Assembly (NCBI GenBank): GCA_030523805.1
Contig: JAUNHS010000015.1
Location: forward strand, 9,228-23,442
DNA: 14,215 nt
Reading direction: 5' to 3'
Source: Acinetobacter sp.
GTDB taxonomy: Bacteria; Pseudomonadota; Gammaproteobacteria; Pseudomonadales; Moraxellaceae
Below, in pieces: positions 6,826 to 13,420 of the stretch. The translations under genes and the position numbers were made by a program. The notes below the pieces were generated by a model. It did not search any database, was not told the DNA's origin, and was given only the letters and a program-made list of their open reading frames with translations. The number at the start of each line of letters is the position of its first letter. Position 1 is the stretch's first letter.

Positions 6826-7488
6826 ATGTTTAAAATCTGCTATCAACATGATGATTTTATTATTGTACATAAACCTTGTGGTGTGAGTGTGCATAAAGAT
6901 GAGCAAGAGATTGGCTTTACAACGCAACTTGCTCAACAGCTTGCTGTACCACAATTATGGTTGGTACATCGGCTAGACAAAGTTACATCAGGTTTATTGA
7001 TTTTAGCTCGCCATGCCAATGCCGCAGCAACCTTATCACAATTATTTGCGACACATCAAATTCAAAAGACGTATATCGCTCTCAGCACGCAAAAGCCGAA
7101 AAAGAAGCAAGGTTTAATTATTGGCGATATGCAAAAGGCACGACGTGGTGCGTGGAAATTGTGCCATAGCCGAGAAAATCCTGCCATTACTCGCTTTCAT
7201 AGTGTGAGCTGTGAACCGCAATTGCGTTTATTTATTTTACGACCACAAACAGGGAAAACTCATCAATTAAGAGTGGCAATGAAAAGTATTGCCAGCCCGA
7301 TTTTGGGTGATGAATTGTATCAGGGCGATGTGGCTGATCGGACGTATTTACACGCTTATCGTTTGCAGTTTAGTTATTTGGGGCAAATGATTGATGTGTA
7401 TGATTTGCCAGAACACGGCGAATTTTTCCAAAAAGACACTGTGCAACAGCAGTTGAATTTGCTTGTTGCACAGCATGATGAATGTTAA
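6826..7488 (+). CDS. RluA-family pseudouridine synthase (small, single catalytic domain)
   Basis: This 220-residue protein isomerises uridine to pseudouridine in an RNA not identified here. It begins directly with the catalytic domain (DDFIIVHKPCGVSVH) and lacks the S4 RNA-binding domain that RluC and RluD carry, like RluA and the small Rlu-type family described as TIGR01621. The catalytic aspartate is D51 in HRLDKVTSGLLIL. A second core motif is KTYIAL, and the RPQTGKTHQLRVAM segment is the RxxTGxxHQLR motif at the uracil site. The C-terminus replaces the usual end with a DVYDLPEHGEFF segment typical of the small family. I take ATG 6826 over a TTG two codons upstream; neither has a clear ribosome site. 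It follows the argF terminator too closely for an obvious separate promoter. Confidence 0.88.
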   Translation: MFKICYQHDDFIIVHKPCGVSVHKDEQEIGFTTQLAQQLAVPQLWLVHRLDKVTSGLLILARHANAAATLSQLFATHQIQKTYIALSTQKPKKKQGLIIGDMQKARRGAWKLCHSRENPAITRFHSVSCEPQLRLFILRPQTGKTHQLRVAMKSIASPILGDELYQGDVADRTYLHAYRLQFSYLGQMIDVYDLPEHGEFFQKDTVQQQLNLLVAQHDEC

Positions 7489-7516
7489 AAATCTCTGTGA
7501 AATAAGTCAATGGGGG

Positions 7517-7602
7517 ATTGTAAGGGCGAATTACATTCGCCCCTTTTTTATAAATTAGCATAAAAAAGTAAAAGGGCAAATATAATTTGCCCCTACAACA
7601 AT
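7517..7602. repeat. Paired inverted palindromes, REPIN-like element
   Basis: Two related hairpins lie 40 bp apart: GGGCGAAT-TAC-ATTCGCCC (7524-7542) and GGGCAAAT-ATA-ATTTGCCC (7574-7592). They are in inverted orientation, since the first is followed by CCTTTTTTAT and the second is preceded by ATAAAAAAGTAAAAGG. The outer ends also match in inverted form (ATTGT at 7517-7521, ACAAT at 7598-7602). The whole 86 bp is thus an imperfect palindrome built from two palindromes, the architecture of REPIN or REP-pair elements. The first hairpin with its T-run (7544-7549) could also terminate the pseudouridine synthase transcript. No REP-associated transposase is in the window. Confidence 0.7.
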
Positions 7603-7667
7603 TACAATTCATAATTATTAAATAATATCAATAAGATATGATATACTCATTGCAATATTTTATGGTT

Positions 7668-8090
7668 CTACCACACTTTTTGCTTCACCCTTTCAAACGC
7701 ATGAACCACTTTAAACTCATCACGCTGCCACAACTCTGCCAAAGGGATTTTCACATCAGCTGGTAAAGGCAATTTGCGTGAATTGAGTTGCATATTCTGC
7801 AAATCATCGCCCCATGCAATCAAATCCACATCTAAACTAATCTGATGTGATGGACGAATACGCCCTGCTTGCTGTTCCAATTGCGTGAGTTGTTGTGTGA
7901 TTTGTGCAACATCTTGCTCACTTTCGCACAAACACGCTGCATTCCAATAATCTGCCCCAATACCATCACGGCAAGGAATGATATAAATAGATGAAAACTG
8001 ACACTCACCCCACTGGCGAATGTGCTGTGCAGCCAATTTTAAATGCTGTTCCATACCATCATTACTAGACAGTGCAATCGCAAAAATCAT
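7668..8090 (-). CDS. FolK-like protein, divergent 6-hydroxymethyl-7,8-dihydropterin pyrophosphokinase
   Basis: This 140-residue protein is shorter than usual HPPK (about 160). HPPK moves pyrophosphate from ATP to 6-hydroxymethyl-dihydropterin in folate synthesis. Family features are the opening MIFAIALSSNDG (usual form LGSNLG), FSSIYIIP, ADYWNAACLCES, LEQQAGRIR (R77, R79) and SLDVDLI, with the magnesium-binding pair D87 and D89. What is missing is notable. The usual GPR before DxD reads SHQ here, so the arginine equal to E. coli R92 is absent. I also see no match to the later catalytic-loop residues H115 and R121. Its ATG overlaps the folB stop (ATGA), so it is translationally coupled as last gene of the operon. 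It may be a paralogue with altered activity, the true FolK being elsewhere. Confidence 0.75.
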   Translation of the reverse strand: MIFAIALSSNDGMEQHLKLAAQHIRQWGECQFSSIYIIPCRDGIGADYWNAACLCESEQDVAQITQQLTQLEQQAGRIRPSHQISLDVDLIAWGDDLQNMQLNSRKLPLPADVKIPLAELWQRDEFKVVHAFERVKQKVW

Positions 8091-8479
8091 GAACGCTCTC
8101 GCACTAAACGTATCCCAACAGATTGTGCTTGTGGAATAATCGCAGGTTTGCGAATGTGAATGCTAATTTTCTCAATCGCTGTAAACTGAGCAAATAACGC
8201 CTGAATAACCAAATACGCAGCGTGTTCTATCAATTCTGGCTGGGCGTGTTGAATTGTTTCACTACAGATTTGACAAATTTCTGCATAATTGAGTGTATCT
8301 GCCAAAGCATCGCTTTCACTGGCTTTGCTCAAATCACAATCTAATTGCACATCAAGCATTAAAGGTTGCTCAATTTGTCGCTCCCAAGCAAAGCAACCAA
8401 TCACCGTTTTAACTTCCAAACCTTCTATGATAATACTATCTCTGGCTTGATAATTTTGGACTGCGTGCGGTGTATTCAT
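8087..8479 (-). CDS. folB: Dihydroneopterin aldolase
   Basis: This 130-residue protein cleaves 7,8-dihydroneopterin to 6-hydroxymethyl-7,8-dihydropterin and glycolaldehyde, the step before FolK. The segment DSIIIEGLEVKTVIGCFAWERQ holds the conserved glutamate E33 of the pterin site. DTLNYAEI contains the conserved tyrosine Y65, and IHIRKPAIIP carries the catalytic lysine K111. Residues 1-13 precede the usual family start (about 118-120 residues). Even so, the ATG at 8479 is coupled to the upstream kinase gene by an ATGA overlap, so this start is probably right. The stop also overlaps the folK-like start by ATGA. The protein normally forms a tunnel-like octamer. Confidence 0.93.
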   Translation of the reverse strand: MNTPHAVQNYQARDSIIIEGLEVKTVIGCFAWERQIEQPLMLDVQLDCDLSKASESDALADTLNYAEICQICSETIQHAQPELIEHAAYLVIQALFAQFTAIEKISIHIRKPAIIPQAQSVGIRLVRERS

Positions 8480-9819
8480 GATGTGTGTTCCATATTCAAA
8501 CGTGGCGTAAAGTCATCTTGTACCATTTTTAGGCGTTGGTCGGCATAAATATCGGTATAAGGAGCAAGTACTCGCATAAAACGGTCAAAATAAAGCATTT
8601 GCTTGAGCAATAAGGCAAAATCTCGTGGGAATTTAATGCCATGTCGCTCGCCTACTGCCACTAAATCTAACATGACTGCATTTAAATCACTCGGTGAGCT
8701 GGTTAAAATTTGGTGTGGATCAGTGTCTAATGCCATGCTAAAAATACGTTGTAAATCATAGCTTAATTGAGCAATATTGACTTGCTGATGTGTCATGCCC
8801 ATTTTCGCCATGTGTGTTGCCATAGCATCATAATCTAAATCTTGTAAAGCATCCATAAATGCCAAACTTGCCGCCCACACATCAGGTTTTAATTGCCCGA
8901 CAATGCCAAAATCAATAAACCCAATCCGACCATCTCGCAGTAATAACACATTGCCAGCGTGCAAATCGGCATGGAAACTTTTACAATGCGTCAGACTACC
9001 AAACCATGTATTCATAATCGCAATAAGTACTTGCGATGGATCATTCACGGCATATTTAATGCTCGTCATATCGGTTAAAGGTTGCCCATAAAAACGCTGC
9101 ATGGTCAGCACACGTTGCGTCGTGTGTTGATGATACACTTTGGGAGCAACTGCCAACGTATTTCCTGTATGCTGTAAATATTGTGTAAAATCATCTATAT
9201 TTTGAGCTTCGGCATAAAAGTCAATTTCCTTGACCATACGATGCCGAATTTCAGCCGTAATTTCTGATAACGATGCAAATTTGATTTTCGGCATAATTTT
9301 TTCTACCGCCTTACTCACCCAATGCACCACATTTAAATCAGTATGCAAAATGGTATCTACATTCGGCTTTTGTACTTTAATCACCACATCTTCGCCTGTT
9401 ACCAAGCGTGCAGCGTGAACTTGGGCAATAGATGCCGATGCCAAAGGCGTTTCATCAATCCATGCAAATAAATCATACACATTTTGCCCTGCAAACTCTG
9501 CCGCCAAAACTTGCTGAATATAGCTAAATGGCACAGCAGGCGTTTGATCTAAACATTGCTGAAATTCTTCTACATATTCTCGTGGAAAGAGTGATGGCGT
9601 ACTGGCGATAAATTGCCCCAATTTAATATACGTTGCCCCCAGTTCTTCAAAAGTTTCACGCAAAATTTGTGCCGTCATCGGGCGATTTTGTTGTTTGGCT
9701 TGTGCATATTTAATCCCTGCTTTGGCACTTACGACAGCCGTTTCACCCATACGTTTTAGTGAGCGTAAACCGTCTTGCATTCGTAATTTATGCATCATTT
9801 TTGTCATTGATGGATTCAT
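8476..9819 (-). CDS. AarF/UbiB-family atypical kinase (ABC1/ADCK family)
   Basis: This 447-residue protein-kinase-like ATPase is related to UbiB, which supports ubiquinone synthesis. Diagnostic motifs: the family-specific KxGQ (K66-Q69, YIKLGQ), an alanine-rich nucleotide loop ASASIAQVHAA at 127-137 where classical kinases have glycines, VIKVQ with the ATP-site lysine K148, EIDFYAEAQN near 198-207, the catalytic HADLHAGN (D285, N290) and the metal-binding DFG (303-305). No C-terminal membrane pair is apparent, and the protein is shorter than E. coli UbiB (about 546). It is therefore safer to call it an AarF-domain protein than UbiB itself. ATG at 9819 has AGGAG five bases upstream. It starts 3 bp after the ThiF/MoeB stop and overlaps folB by four bases. 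Confidence 0.9.
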   Translation of the reverse strand: MNPSMTKMMHKLRMQDGLRSLKRMGETAVVSAKAGIKYAQAKQQNRPMTAQILRETFEELGATYIKLGQFIASTPSLFPREYVEEFQQCLDQTPAVPFSYIQQVLAAEFAGQNVYDLFAWIDETPLASASIAQVHAARLVTGEDVVIKVQKPNVDTILHTDLNVVHWVSKAVEKIMPKIKFASLSEITAEIRHRMVKEIDFYAEAQNIDDFTQYLQHTGNTLAVAPKVYHQHTTQRVLTMQRFYGQPLTDMTSIKYAVNDPSQVLIAIMNTWFGSLTHCKSFHADLHAGNVLLLRDGRIGFIDFGIVGQLKPDVWAASLAFMDALQDLDYDAMATHMAKMGMTHQQVNIAQLSYDLQRIFSMALDTDPHQILTSSPSDLNAVMLDLVAVGERHGIKFPRDFALLLKQMLYFDRFMRVLAPYTDIYADQRLKMVQDDFTPRLNMEHTS

Positions 9820-9822
9820 GAT

Positions 9823-10653
9823 TTACTCCTGATTTTTCGCCTGTGTCGCATGGCAAACGGCACAATGTTCATCTTGCGAAAATGCCACAATTCGCTGTGT
9901 AAAATCTCGCCCATTCCACAGCAATAATTTAGATTTTAACGGCATTTCCCCCAAACCTAAATACAACAACGCATGATGTGCTTGCAAACTCGCCATGACA
10001 TTTGGCGTACTCGCCAATACACCACTAGTTGCACATCGCCCTTGCTCTTCATCGCTCCAATCATCATCGGCTGGGAATAGACACGCATAGCACGCTGCTT
10101 GTGCATCTCGGCTATCCACCCACAATAATTGCCCTTGCAACGCAATCGCTGATGCACTTAACAATGGCACGCCATAAAATTTACACGCTTGATTGACCGC
10201 ATAACGGGTTTTAAAGCGATCACTACCATCAAGTACCAAATCGCATTGTTGCACATACGCTTCAACACTCGCTAAACCTTGCGAAATATCAAAAGCGTGA
10301 TTGTACGCTTGTACTTGAATATGTGGATTAATCTGACTTAAACGCTCTGCCAAACATTCTGCCTTAAAACGCCCCACCTGCTGTGAGCTAAATGCCACTT
10401 GGCGTTGTAAATTACTGATTTCTATACGGTCATAGTCTAAAATCGTGATATGCCCCACGCCTGCACGAGCCAAAATTTCAGCACATAAACAACCCAAACC
10501 ACCTGCACCAATCAATAATACATGGCTATTTTTTAGGCGTTGCTGTGCGTCTAAATCCCACGCATCAAGCAAAATTTGACGGCTATATAAATACAGCTCA
10601 TCATCACTCAATTCAGGGTGTTGCGTATTCTTTAGCGTTACGATTTGCGACAT
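9823..10653 (-). CDS. ThiF/MoeB/HesA-family E1-like adenylyltransferase
   Basis: This 276-residue enzyme is of the type that adenylates the C-terminal glycine of a ubiquitin-like sulfur carrier (ThiS or MoaD). The ATP-binding GAGGLG is at 49-54. The YSRQI arginine (R25), NLQRQ arginine (R84) and K97 match the nucleotide-contacting residues, and LDGSDRF (141-147) matches the family's catalytic aspartate region. Two CxxC pairs (C188/C191 and C264/C267) form the usual zinc site. C207 in RCATSGV aligns with the ThiF/MoeB loop cysteine. Sequence alone does not separate ThiF from MoeB. thiS in this window makes ThiS a plausible partner, but no moa gene is here. A TTG would add eight codons; ATG 10653 puts a normal family N-terminus first. 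It heads the four-gene operon. Confidence 0.9.
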   Translation of the reverse strand: MSQIVTLKNTQHPELSDDELYLYSRQILLDAWDLDAQQRLKNSHVLLIGAGGLGCLCAEILARAGVGHITILDYDRIEISNLQRQVAFSSQQVGRFKAECLAERLSQINPHIQVQAYNHAFDISQGLASVEAYVQQCDLVLDGSDRFKTRYAVNQACKFYGVPLLSASAIALQGQLLWVDSRDAQAACYACLFPADDDWSDEEQGRCATSGVLASTPNVMASLQAHHALLYLGLGEMPLKSKLLLWNGRDFTQRIVAFSQDEHCAVCHATQAKNQE

Positions 10654-10812
10654 GATATAACAATCAAAACTATCCAACTACATTTTTCCTAGTTTAGCAT
10701 AAGTCCAGCATTGAACGGCATATTTTCCAAGACTTCTTACATATTGATGTACATATTTACAATTTTTATGTGATTTCATTCGCCATTCTCCTAGATTAAT
10801 ATTCCACCTTTG

Positions 10813-10842
10813 CTGACAACATGATAAAATTAAAACTATCAT
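10813..10842 (+). promoter_or_regulatory. Candidate promoter of the lipoprotein gene
   Basis: CTGACA (10813-10818) and TATCAT (10837-10842) are 18 bp apart, each one base from consensus. The predicted transcript start is about 45 bp before the ATG at 10896. The remainder of the 242-bp gap shared with the divergent ThiF/MoeB gene is AT-rich, and no convincing - strand promoter was found in it. Confidence 0.5.
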
Positions 10843-10895
10843 TTTGCGTACCGCATATCATTTTAAGATAAATTTGAAATCAAAGTGGATTTTAC

Positions 10896-11720
10896 ATGAA
10901 ACGTTTTGCAATTACCCCAAAACAACTTGCTTTAAGTGCAATGATGGCAACTTTAATTCTTTCTGCCTGTGTAAAAAAAGAAGATTCTGACGACCGTCAT
11001 CAGCGTGAGCAACGCTACGAAGAAAATCGTGCTGAATATCAAGACTTACGCCCAATGGAAGAAGAGCAACAAGATCAACGTGATGAAAATGACGATGACC
11101 GTATGCAACGCCCTGCAATGCAAGACGATACCGTGTATGTAAAACCACGTCGTGAAGAAGAGCGTCCACGTCGTATGCGTGAAGAGCAATCGTACGAAGA
11201 GCGTGATAACGATACACGCAACGACACGATGGAACAAGACAATAACGACACGCAAGATACAAATAATGACACGAGCAATAATAACGATACACGTGAAAAT
11301 ACCAGCGTTCCTGCTCCACCACCTGTAGTACGTCGTAGCGAAACAGCAACGCAAACGGTTCGCCCACGCACGGAAACACAAGCAACGCAAAATAATGCTC
11401 GTCCACGTACAGAAACGCAAACTACACAAAATAATGCACGCCCGAAAGCTGAAACGACAGCGAAAAAGCCGACAGAAAATCGTAATGAAAACACGACCAA
11501 AGCACGCAGTGAAACCACAGCAAAAGCTGAAAACAAAACTGCTAAAACTGAAAGCAAAGCAGTAAAAGCTGAAACTAAAGCGGCAACCACAAGCAATAAA
11601 GCAAACAATGATACGCCACGCCCTGCACCTGTGAAGCAAAATACATCTAGTGAAGGTCAAAGTGTAGAAGATGCGATTAATCAAGCGATTGATGCAGCAA
11701 CACCTGTGAAAAGCAACTAA
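10896..11720 (+). CDS. Predicted outer-membrane lipoprotein with long disordered, repeat-containing tail
   Basis: A signal peptide of 24 residues ends in the lipobox LSAC with C25 as the lipidated residue. The next residue is V, not D, so sorting to the outer membrane is likely. Everything after it is low-complexity and very hydrophilic: residues 28-110 rich in D, E, R and Q; about 105-136 rich in N, D and T with five NDT triplets; a PPPP-containing hinge near 139-144; then T/E/A/K/N-rich sequence to about 250. Two adjacent 13-residue repeats, RPRTETQATQNNA and RPRTETQTTQNNA (156-181), plus a partial third, correspond to 39-bp DNA repeats at 11361-11438. The last 20 residues (SVEDAINQAIDAA) may form one helix. 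I recognise no family. It could be a periplasmic spacer, a peptidoglycan-associated tether or a surface protein. Confidence 0.8.
   Translation: MKRFAITPKQLALSAMMATLILSACVKKEDSDDRHQREQRYEENRAEYQDLRPMEEEQQDQRDENDDDRMQRPAMQDDTVYVKPRREEERPRRMREEQSYEERDNDTRNDTMEQDNNDTQDTNNDTSNNNDTRENTSVPAPPPVVRRSETATQTVRPRTETQATQNNARPRTETQTTQNNARPKAETTAKKPTENRNENTTKARSETTAKAENKTAKTESKAVKAETKAATTSNKANNDTPRPAPVKQNTSSEGQSVEDAINQAIDAATPVKSN
11361..11438 (+). repeat. Tandem 39-bp in-frame repeat in the lipoprotein gene
   Basis: Units at 11361-11399 and 11400-11438 both encode 13 residues and differ at scattered, mostly third-position bases. A decayed third copy (RPKAET) starts at 11439. Unit length is a multiple of three, so copy-number change would keep the frame. 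Confidence 0.75.
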
Positions 11721-11732
11721 ATCAGCAATCAC

Positions 11733-11767
11733 ATAAAATAGGCTTTCTACATGAAAGCCTATTTTAT
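11733..11767. terminator. Terminator after the lipoprotein gene
   Basis: A 15-bp perfect stem (13-bp core AAAATAGGCTTTC at 11735-11747 with GAAAGCCTATTTT at 11753-11765, extended by two A-T pairs) has a five-base loop TACAT. The 3' arm ends in TATTTTATT. A TATAAT at 11785-11790 just beyond it may serve the next gene, although no good -35 is seen. Confidence 0.82.
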
Positions 11768-11886
11768 TGCATTATTTTATTGCCTATAATTTTTGATTGC
11801 GTGCCGATATTCGCAATATTCGCAGTAAGCACAATCAATCATGCAGAAGACAAGCCCCAACAAACCAAAATAAGCCAGAGACACTC

Positions 11887-12126
11887 ATGAAACAACGTAT
11901 TGAAATTAACACCATCGGACAAAGCTGCCCTATGCCCTTGCTGATGCTCAAAAAAGCCATGAAAAAAATTGACCCAAGTGAATGGCAACATTATGAATTT
12001 TTAGTGCAAGCATCTGACCCCAATAGCCGTGTAGATTTAGCTCGCTACTGTGAAATTCATCAACTTGATTGCTTTGCCCAAGAAGTAAGTGAACATGAAT
12101 TTCACTATCTTATTTGCAGTAAATAA
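11887..12126 (+). CDS. TusA/SirA-family sulfur-carrier protein
   Basis: This 79-residue protein has the hallmark CPxP motif (GQSCPMPLLMLKKAM). C14 is the expected persulfide-carrying cysteine of TusA-type proteins, which relay sulfur for tRNA thiolation and other uses. The segment ASDPNSRVDLARYCE is the family's usual DPxxxxD(I/F) stretch, and the length is normal. A frame open from a TTG at 11797 would add 30 residues before the family's N-terminus and has no support. ATG 11887 matches the family start despite a weak ribosome site. It stands alone between two terminators or promoters. Whether it is TusA itself or a paralogue (YeeD- or YedF-like) cannot be settled from sequence. No TusBCD/E genes are here. 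Confidence 0.87.
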   Translation: MKQRIEINTIGQSCPMPLLMLKKAMKKIDPSEWQHYEFLVQASDPNSRVDLARYCEIHQLDCFAQEVSEHEFHYLICSK

Positions 12127-12200
12127 GTCGCTCAATCGCTCTACAAGCACGACAAAATTACCAACCCAATCACATAAAAACGCATGACAGCATACAACAC

Positions 12201-12229
12201 TTGCCAAGCCTGCCATATCACAGTATGAT
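12201..12229 (+). promoter_or_regulatory. Candidate gcvH promoter
   Basis: TTGCCA (12201-12206) and TATGAT (12224-12229) at the ideal 17-bp spacing give a good sigma-70 promoter. Its start would be about 30 bp upstream of the gcvH ATG. Confidence 0.6.
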
Positions 12230-12264
12230 GAAGCGTTATTTTCTCTTTTTGCAAGGATTTCATG

Positions 12265-12639
12265 ATGAATCACCCAGCAGATTTAAAATATGCCAATACA
12301 CACGAATGGGTTAAAATTGAAGATGATCTAGTCGTTACAGGCATTTCTGACCATGCCCAAGACGCTTTAGGCGATATTGTCTATGTAGAATTACCTGAAA
12401 TCGGCACGCAATTTACTGCGACACAAGTGGCAGGCGTGGTTGAATCGGTAAAAACGGCATCAGACATTCACGCACCTGTTTCAGGCACGGTTGTAGAAGT
12501 GAATAGTGCTTTAGACGATGACCCAGAAACAATTAATGAAGACCCTTATGGCAAAGGTTGGATTTATAAAATCAAACCAGACAATTTGAGTGAAGTAGAA
12601 CAACTGCTCAGCAATGCAGACTATGAAGCGACACTCTAA
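12265..12639 (+). CDS. gcvH: Glycine cleavage system H protein
   Basis: This 124-residue lipoyl carrier shuttles the aminomethyl group between P and T proteins and electrons to the L protein in glycine cleavage. The lipoylated lysine is K63 in [17 protein letters not shown]. The flanking [12 protein letters not shown] and [15 protein letters not shown] blocks are standard, and the length is normal. Two adjacent ATGs (12262 and 12265) are possible. The second gives the usual [10 protein letters not shown] start and better spacing from AAGGA (12253-12257). gcvT and gcvP are not adjacent, so this is a single-gene unit with its own promoter and terminator. The protein is also a source of lipoyl groups in some bacteria. 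Confidence 0.96.
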   Translation: MNHPADLKYANTHEWVKIEDDLVVTGISDHAQDALGDIVYVELPEIGTQFTATQVAGVVESVKTASDIHAPVSGTVVEVNSALDDDPETINEDPYGKGWIYKIKPDNLSEVEQLLSNADYEATL

Positions 12640-12660
12640 CCGCTATACTGATTGCACACA

Positions 12661-12692
12661 TAAAAAATGCACCGAAAACGGTGCATTTTTTA
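12661..12692. terminator. Bidirectional terminator between convergent gcvH and the HU gene
   Basis: A perfect 14-bp stem (TAAAAAATGCACCG at 12661-12674 with its complement at 12679-12692) has an AAAA loop. A/T tracts on both arms let it end transcripts from both sides. The HU stop lies 26 bp beyond it. Confidence 0.9.
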
Positions 12693-12717
12693 TAAGAATT
12701 TTATAAGACGGTTGGCA

Positions 12718-13071
12718 TTATTTTGCAACAGCTTCTTTTAATTTCTTACCAGCTTTAAACGCTGCAACACGTGTTGCAGGTAAAGTAATTTCTTCTTTAG
12801 TTTGTGGGTTAAAACCACGACGCTCTGCACGATCACGCACATCAAACGTACCAAAACCAACTAAAGTAACGCTCTTACCAGCAACTAATGCTTCAGAAAT
12901 TGCATCTAAAGCAGCGTTTAATGCAAGCTCTGCATCTTTTTTAGTCAATGAACTTTTTGCTGCAATGCTATCTACCAAAGCTGCTTTGCTTACAGATTCA
13001 GTTTTAGTTGCAACTTTTTTCTCTACAACTTTTTCTGCAGCTTTCTTTACTGCTTTACCTGATTTACTCAT
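12718..13071 (-). CDS. HU-family DNA-binding protein with Lys/Ala-rich N-terminal extension
   Basis: This 117-residue protein has a complete HU/IHF-like core of 90 residues from VSKAALVDSIA (about 27) to the end. The signature VGFGTFDVRDRAERRGFNPQT (71-91) includes the DNA-intercalating proline P89. In front of the core sits a lysine- and alanine-rich tail (MSKSGKAVKKAAEKVVEKK...), resembling the basic tails of some HU-like proteins and histone H1. The extension is real rather than a mis-start. A strong AGAGGA precedes ATG 13071 by seven bases, and no methionine occurs between residue 1 and the core. It probably compacts or protects the nucleoid. Whether it is the only HU of the genome is unknown. 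The palindrome GGATTAATCC (13072-13081) abuts the start. Confidence 0.92.
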   Translation of the reverse strand: MSKSGKAVKKAAEKVVEKKVATKTESVSKAALVDSIAAKSSLTKKDAELALNAALDAISEALVAGKSVTLVGFGTFDVRDRAERRGFNPQTKEEITLPATRVAAFKAGKKLKEAVAK

Positions 13072-13081
13072 GGATTAATCC

Positions 13082-13420
13082 TCTACATTTTACTTAAAAA
13101 CTGTGCTTACTATACGCACACAGTGCCTATAATAAGCTAATAGTTGCCTTTATAGCAAGGCTTTTGTAGGATTGCAAGCATAATTATCATATAATTATCA
13201 AAAAATACAAAAACTTGATAAAAAAAGTGCTTTTTGCGATACAAAAACACTTTTTTGTGTTCATTTGCTTATTTTATAAGCACACCTTTTACGAAAGCCT
13301 AGCCAAAGCAGCAACTTTGCTTTACCCTTTATCAATAGGTTGAAATTGCTCAATTTATACGACATTTGTATCGCATTATTGCTATTTTACATTCATCATT
13401 TGCAACATAGGGGAAGCATA
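13082..13420. other. AT-rich intergenic region between divergent HU and UbiJ-like genes
   Basis: No gene is supported here. It holds several structured elements: ACTGTG / CACAGT (13100-13105 with 13119-13124); a short hairpin GCCTT / AAGGC followed by TTTT (13146-13165); the 10-mer ATAATTATCA twice in a row with one spacer base (13180-13200), a likely protein-binding or promoter region; the orphan terminator-like hairpin at 13221-13256; and AAAGCA / TGCTTT (13305-13323). A TATAGT on the - strand (13109-13114) may be part of the HU promoter, but its -35 is poor. Confidence 0.5.
13221..13256. terminator. Orphan terminator-like hairpin upstream of both divergent genes
   Basis: A 15-bp stem with one bulged C runs AAAAAAGTG-(C)-TTTTTG, loop CGATA, then CAAAAACACTTTTTT. 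T-tracts leave both arms. It does not follow any visible gene, so it might end an unannotated small RNA from either strand or insulate the two promoters. Confidence 0.55.

Noticed and set aside
11361..11438. CRISPR-like or mobile repeat
   Set aside because: The 39-bp units abut with no spacers and are in frame with the lipoprotein, so they are coding tandem repeats.
10912..11732. Three long overlapping open frames on the - strand across the lipoprotein gene
   Set aside because: They come from the biased codon content of the disordered repeat region; their products are Phe/Val/Cys/Arg-rich nonsense with no family features, while the + frame has a signal peptide, promoter and terminator.
11797..11886. 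N-terminal extension of the TusA-like gene from a TTG
   Set aside because: The family begins at the ATG at 11887 and the extra residues have no family match and no ribosome site.
13340..13420. Earlier start of the UbiJ-like gene giving a hydrophobic N-terminal segment
   Set aside because: No ribosome site at 13340, whereas AGGGGAAG lies just before ATG 13421; the apparent extra membrane segment is probably untranslated leader.
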